Shown here piece after piece: positions 4,327 through 7,010 of a stretch of DNA of 7,010 nucleotides. Each line of letters begins with the position of its first letter. Position 1 is the first letter of the stretch. A model generated the notes under the pieces. That model saw only the letters and a list, made by a program, of their open reading frames with translations, had not been told where the DNA came from and made no database searches. The position numbers and the translations under genes are program-made. This DNA is from an uncultured Clostridia bacterium (GTDB taxonomy: Bacteria; Bacillota; Clostridia; Oscillospirales; Ruminococcaceae): contig CALATN010000096.1 in assembly GCA_937891895.1 (NCBI GenBank), positions 1 through 7,010 of the forward strand, written 5' to 3'.

Positions 4327-7010
4327 ATGGAAAAAATTTATAATATCGCAGGGTACTGCAGAATTTCTGTTGATGAAGAACTTGACAGGGACAACACCTC
4401 CATTGAAAATCAGAAAATGATTATCAAGGATTTTGTGGAACGCCATTTTCACGGTTCAACGCTGACTTTTTATGAGGATAGAGATCGTTCGGGGTACACT
4501 TTTGAACAGCGTGAGTCCTATCAGAAATTACGCCCGTTGCTTATCAATCACGATATTGATATTCTTATAATCAAGGACTTTTCTCGATTTTCAAGACGTA
4601 ACAGCAAGGGACTTGTGGAGCTTGAAGATTTGCGTGATGCGGGAGTACGTATTATTTCTATTGGTGACGGAATTGACTTTCCTACCGATGATGACTGGAC
4701 AGCTATTCAGTTCCGTTTTCTTATAAACGAAATGCCTGTAACCGATACTTCCAAAAAAGTAAAGTCGGTTATAAAACGTCGTCAAAGTGAGGGTAAATGG
4801 ATTTGCTCAGTACCGTATGGTTACGTTATAACAAACAGCAAGACTATGAGCTTTACTGTTGATGAGGCTGCGGCTGAAATTGTACAGAAGATTTATGAGC
4901 TTTACATTGACGGCTGGGGTTATAAGAAGATTGCGAATTATCTTACTGAGCTTAACATTCCTACTCCGAGAGCTGTTGAAAAAGAACGCAAAGAATCTAA
5001 GGGTGAGGAGTACAAGCACGTTGTAAAAAATGAATGGAGTATAATTACTATACAGACCATACTTGAAAATGACTTTTATATCGGCACACTTCGTCAGGGC
5101 AAGTACAAGCGTAAAAATATCAACGGCAAGGACATCAAAAATGATGAGGCGGAGCATATTGTTTTTGAGAAAAACCACGTTGCTATTATTGATGATAAGA
5201 TTTTTGCAAAGGCACAGGAACTTAAAAAGCAACGCTCCACAAGTCATTACCGTGGTGTAAAGAAGTACGATAATTTCTATTCGGGTGTGCTTTTCTGCGG
5301 TGACTGTGGCTCGCCTATGTTTTCTATGAGCAGACCTGACCTTGCACCTGCGTACACCTGTGGAACTTATCACAAGCGTGGTACGAAAGGCTGTTCTTCT
5401 CATCACATACGTTGTGATATGCTTGATGATATACTGAAATCCTATATATGCAAGGTTCGTGACAACTGTTCCAATATGCTTGACAAGCTTGAACAATCGC
5501 TGAAAAATGAAAAGGATTGTTTGAAAAGCAGTGATGACATTATTGAAACGTTGAAAAATCAGATTGACAATACAAAGGCTGAACTGAAATTTACTGAGCA
5601 GCAGCGTATCAGAGAGATTATGCGTAACCCTGACCGTGAGGATATTATTTCAGAAATATACACGGAAATGGTTGATGACCTTGTGCTGAAAATTGCAGGC
5701 TTGGAAAATCAGCTTACTATGGCTGCTGACAAACGCAATACTATGGTGCATGTGAACCGCCGTGCAAAAACTGTTATTGAGATTTTCGACGATATCATCA
5801 ACAAGGAAAAGCTTGACAAATATGACATCAATCTGATTGTAGAGCGTATTGATGTTTTTGATGATTTTCATATTGATGTACGGCTTAAATCGGATATAGA
5901 CTCGCTGCTGAAATGCGGAAGTTTCGGGGAGAAAGAATTAAATTTTCCTGACGGCACTATAGAAGAAACTCAATGCCGACTTGTTCTTAAAACGCCTAAT
6001 CGCAGGGACAAGGTCTATAGTGTCAATGTTGTCAGTGGCGTTGACCCCCTCGAAATCTACACAAGCCATGACGGTGAGGTTATTTTCAAAAAGTACTCGC
6101 CTATGGGTGAGCTTTCGGAATTTTCAGGTCAATACTCAGAGGTTTTAAGCAGAACTTCGGGTATGGGTGTATTAATTACAGACCGTGACCACGTTGTTTC
6201 TGTTTCTGGTCTTTCTAAAAAAGATTTTATTGAGAAAAGAATATCTAAAGAATTAGAAGATATTACTGATGATGTAGTATTTGAACTTGAATTATTAAAA
6301 CAAGTTGAAATCAATATTGATTATATTTTAATGTTAGTTCAAAAATATCATGATTCTCATTGTCAAGATAAAGAAGTTATTATATCTATTCAAAAAGCAG
6401 TTGAATCTAGTCCTGAATTAAGAAGCAAAAAGGCACTTATTGATTCATTCATTGCAGGAATAAATGACATTGATGATGTTTTAGCCGAATGGAGAAGATT
6501 TGTTGCTGAACAAAAAGAAAAAGAGTTATTAGATATTATTCAATCTGAAAATCTAAAAGAAGAAGAAACAAGAGCATTCATTTCTGATTCATTTAAAAAT
6601 GGATATGTAAAAACTACAGGTACTGATATAGTATTAGATAAAGTGACACTTACAAATGATTTATCAAATCAATTTGAAATAAGAATATATATATTAGATA
6701 ATGGAACTGATCAAAGTAGTATGATGAACAAAACATTTAGTGCAAAAATCCAAATAGATGTTGTATCACGTTTAAAGTCTGAATTAAATAGCTATAATAT
6801 TCCAGATATTTATGTTTCGTCTATCACAATAGATGGAGTAGCAAGCACAAATCTTCCTACAAATGGATATTATACTATGACATCAACTTGTATAAAGGGA
6901 AGTGATCTAACTTATGAACCACTATCAAAAACAATAACTTATACGCAGACTCCTATCTGGAGATCTAATTATTACGAAGAGACAGGAGGCACAATTTCAT
7001 TGTGCCTCTC
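4327..7010 (+). CDS. Large serine recombinase (residues 1 to ~570), frame continuing in fusion to window end
   Basis: Site-specific DNA integrase/excisionase of the large serine recombinase family (TndX/TnpX and phage-integrase type), acting by a Ser-DNA intermediate. The resolvase domain, about 5-150, has Y10-C-R12-I-S14 with nucleophile S14, D53-R-S55-G56, and the catalytic arginine helix FSRFSRR (R87, R90). A recombinase domain follows at about 165-285. The zinc ribbon has C324-x2-C327, C345 and C356. A long coiled coil spans about 384-465, and the family-typical ending (ERIDVFDD.HIDVRL) lies near 517-530. ATG 4327 has GAGGT 7 bases upstream. A normal member would stop at about 550-570 residues. 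Here the frame continues with no stop to the edge through SpoVT-like, HsdR-like and unknown segments, annotated separately. The recombinase itself looks intact; the authenticity of the extension is doubtful. Confidence 0.9.
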   Translation, partial: MEKIYNIAGYCRISVDEELDRDNTSIENQKMIIKDFVERHFHGSTLTFYEDRDRSGYTFEQRESYQKLRPLLINHDIDILIIKDFSRFSRRNSKGLVELEDLRDAGVRIISIGDGIDFPTDDDWTAIQFRFLINEMPVTDTSKKVKSVIKRRQSEGKWICSVPYGYVITNSKTMSFTVDEAAAEIVQKIYELYIDGWGYKKIANYLTELNIPTPRAVEKERKESKGEEYKHVVKNEWSIITIQTILENDFYIGTLRQGKYKRKNINGKDIKNDEAEHIVFEKNHVAIIDDKIFAKAQELKKQRSTSHYRGVKKYDNFYSGVLFCGDCGSPMFSMSRPDLAPAYTCGTYHKRGTKGCSSHHIRCDMLDDILKSYICKVRDNCSNMLDKLEQSLKNEKDCLKSSDDIIETLKNQIDNTKAELKFTEQQRIREIMRNPDREDIISEIYTEMVDDLVLKIAGLENQLTMAADKRNTMVHVNRRAKTVIEIFDDIINKEKLDKYDINLIVERIDVFDDFHIDVRLKSDIDSLLKCGSFGEKELNFPDGTIEETQCRLVLKTPNRRDKVYSVNVVSGVDPLEIYTSHDGEVIFKKYSPMGELSEFSGQYSEVLSRTSGMGVLITDRDHVVSVSGLSKKDFIEKRISKELEDITDDVVFELELLKQVEINIDYILMLVQKYHDSHCQDKEVIISIQKAVESSPELRSKKALIDSFIAGINDIDDVLAEWRRFVAEQKEKELLDIIQSENLKEEETRAFISDSFKNGYVKTTGTDIVLDKVTLTNDLSNQFEIRIYILDNGTDQSSMMNKTFSAKIQIDVVSRLKSELNSYNIPDIYVSSITIDGVASTNLPTNGYYTMTSTCIKGSDLTYEPLSKTITYTQTPIWRSNYYEETGGTISLCL
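6037..6252 (+). pseudogene. spoVT: SpoVT-like fragment, missing most of the AbrB DNA-binding domain
   Basis: Residues 571 to about 642 of the long frame match the SpoVT sporulation regulator as I recall it. There is the end of the AbrB swapped-hairpin domain (DPLEI, then DGEVIFKKYSP), the linker helix (GELSEFSGQYSEVL), then the start of the GAF-like domain (GVLITDRDHVVSVSG followed by SKKDFIEKRIS). The first ~25 residues of SpoVT, including the conserved LGRVVIPKEIR-type DNA-binding segment, are absent, and so is most of the GAF domain. SpoVT controls forespore genes in spore formers. With both ends missing it cannot work as a normal SpoVT. It is either a target gene cut by integration or one part of a chimera. 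Family recognition is from memory but many positions agree. Confidence 0.75.
6244..6630 (+). pseudogene. hsdR: C-terminal fragment of type I restriction endonuclease subunit R
   Basis: Residues about 640-768 of the long frame resemble the extreme C-terminal helical region of EcoR124-type HsdR subunits. This includes ITDDVVFELELLKQVEI, the following NIDYILMLVQKYHDS, the repeated charged helices with SPELRSKKALIDSFI, EWRRFVAEQKEKE, and the closing KTTGTDI. In the family that last motif is normally followed within a few dozen residues by the end of the protein. The nuclease, helicase and translocase parts are all absent, so this piece has no restriction activity. Its codons are markedly A/T-ending compared with the recombinase part. 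It begins without its own start codon or ribosome binding site, directly inside the SpoVT-like frame. The boundary is uncertain by several codons because SKELE could belong to either family. Confidence 0.75.
6631..6985 (+). other. Unrecognised in-frame tail, probably beta-rich
   Basis: Residues about 769-887 of the long frame, from VLDKVTLTND to near YYEETGG. Family unknown. It is rich in Ser, Thr, Asn and Ile, with alternating hydrophobic stretches (FEIRIYIL, FSAKIQIDVV, IYVSSITIDGV, YYTMTSTC) suggesting beta strands, as in phage structural or surface proteins. No catalytic motif, signal peptide or ribosome binding site is seen. It replaces what should be the last residues of HsdR after KTTGTDI. 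I cannot say whether it is genuine protein. Confidence 0.4.
6986..7008 (+). terminator. Terminator-like hairpin at the window edge
   Basis: GAGGCACAAT (6986-6995) pairs perfectly with ATTGTGCCTC (6999-7008) around a 3-base loop. The flanking G6985/T7009 can add a wobble pair. This is the form of a rho-independent terminator, but any U-tract would lie beyond the last base. No stop codon precedes it in the long open frame, which is odd for a terminator. Confidence 0.5.

Noticed and set aside
4807..5496. Long minus-strand ORF of 229 codons
   Set aside because: It lies wholly opposite the zinc-ribbon and recombinase domains of the serine recombinase, whose motifs prove the plus-strand frame. Its protein is low-complexity and has no ribosome binding site of note.
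6037..6630. Novel recombinase-SpoVT-HsdR defence protein
   Set aside because: The SpoVT and HsdR parts are truncated pieces lacking their functional domains, and the seams suggest a chimera. A designed function is not supported without independent homologues.
1..7010. CRISPR array, tRNA, rRNA or insertion-sequence ends
   Set aside because: No regularly spaced repeats, cloverleaf-like segments or transposase genes with terminal inverted repeats were seen on either strand.

Overview
The window looks like chromosomal DNA of a low-GC Clostridia-type Firmicute, possibly a gut or rumen Ruminococcus/Oscillospiraceae relative. The signs are AGGAGG-type ribosome binding sites, Bacillus-like -35/-10 boxes, AT-rich codon use, a C-terminal large serine recombinase (LSR) of Clostridia type and a SpoVT-like segment. 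The taxon is inferred from these features only. Nothing here fixes a species.

Layout. (1) 1-941, plus: the 3' part of a UvrD/Rep (SF1) helicase with a topoisomerase-type zinc ribbon. Its motif II lies across the left edge. (2) 937-971: a perfect 15-bp hairpin shared as terminator with the convergent gene to its right. (3) 967-1878, minus: an AT-rich XRE-type regulator. (4) 1879-2125: a divergent control region with a 22-bp palindrome, a widely spaced 12-bp inverted repeat and a strong rightward promoter. (5) 2126-3895, plus: a D5/P4-type SF3 helicase without a recognisable primase domain. (6) 3896-4010: a non-coding gap with a strong hairpin. (7) 4011-4217: a small unknown protein ending in a terminator. 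(8) 4327 onward: a large serine recombinase with its own promoter. Regulator, replication helicase, small gene and site-specific recombinase look like the core of a small integrative element. No capsid, portal, relaxase or cargo gene is visible.

The right end is the strangest part. The reading frame that starts at 4327 stays open to the last base (894 codons). It is a plausible, nearly full-length recombinase only up to about residue 570. It then runs in frame, without a stop, into about 70 residues of SpoVT lacking most of its AbrB DNA-binding domain. Next come about 125 residues from the extreme C-terminus of a type I restriction HsdR subunit, then about 120 residues I do not recognise, and finally a terminator-like hairpin at the edge. 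Base composition drops at the SpoVT/HsdR transition. Insertion of the element into spoVT could explain the first seam but not the later ones. A chimera, whether from assembly, repeated recombination or an artificial origin, has to be excluded before any new fusion protein is claimed.
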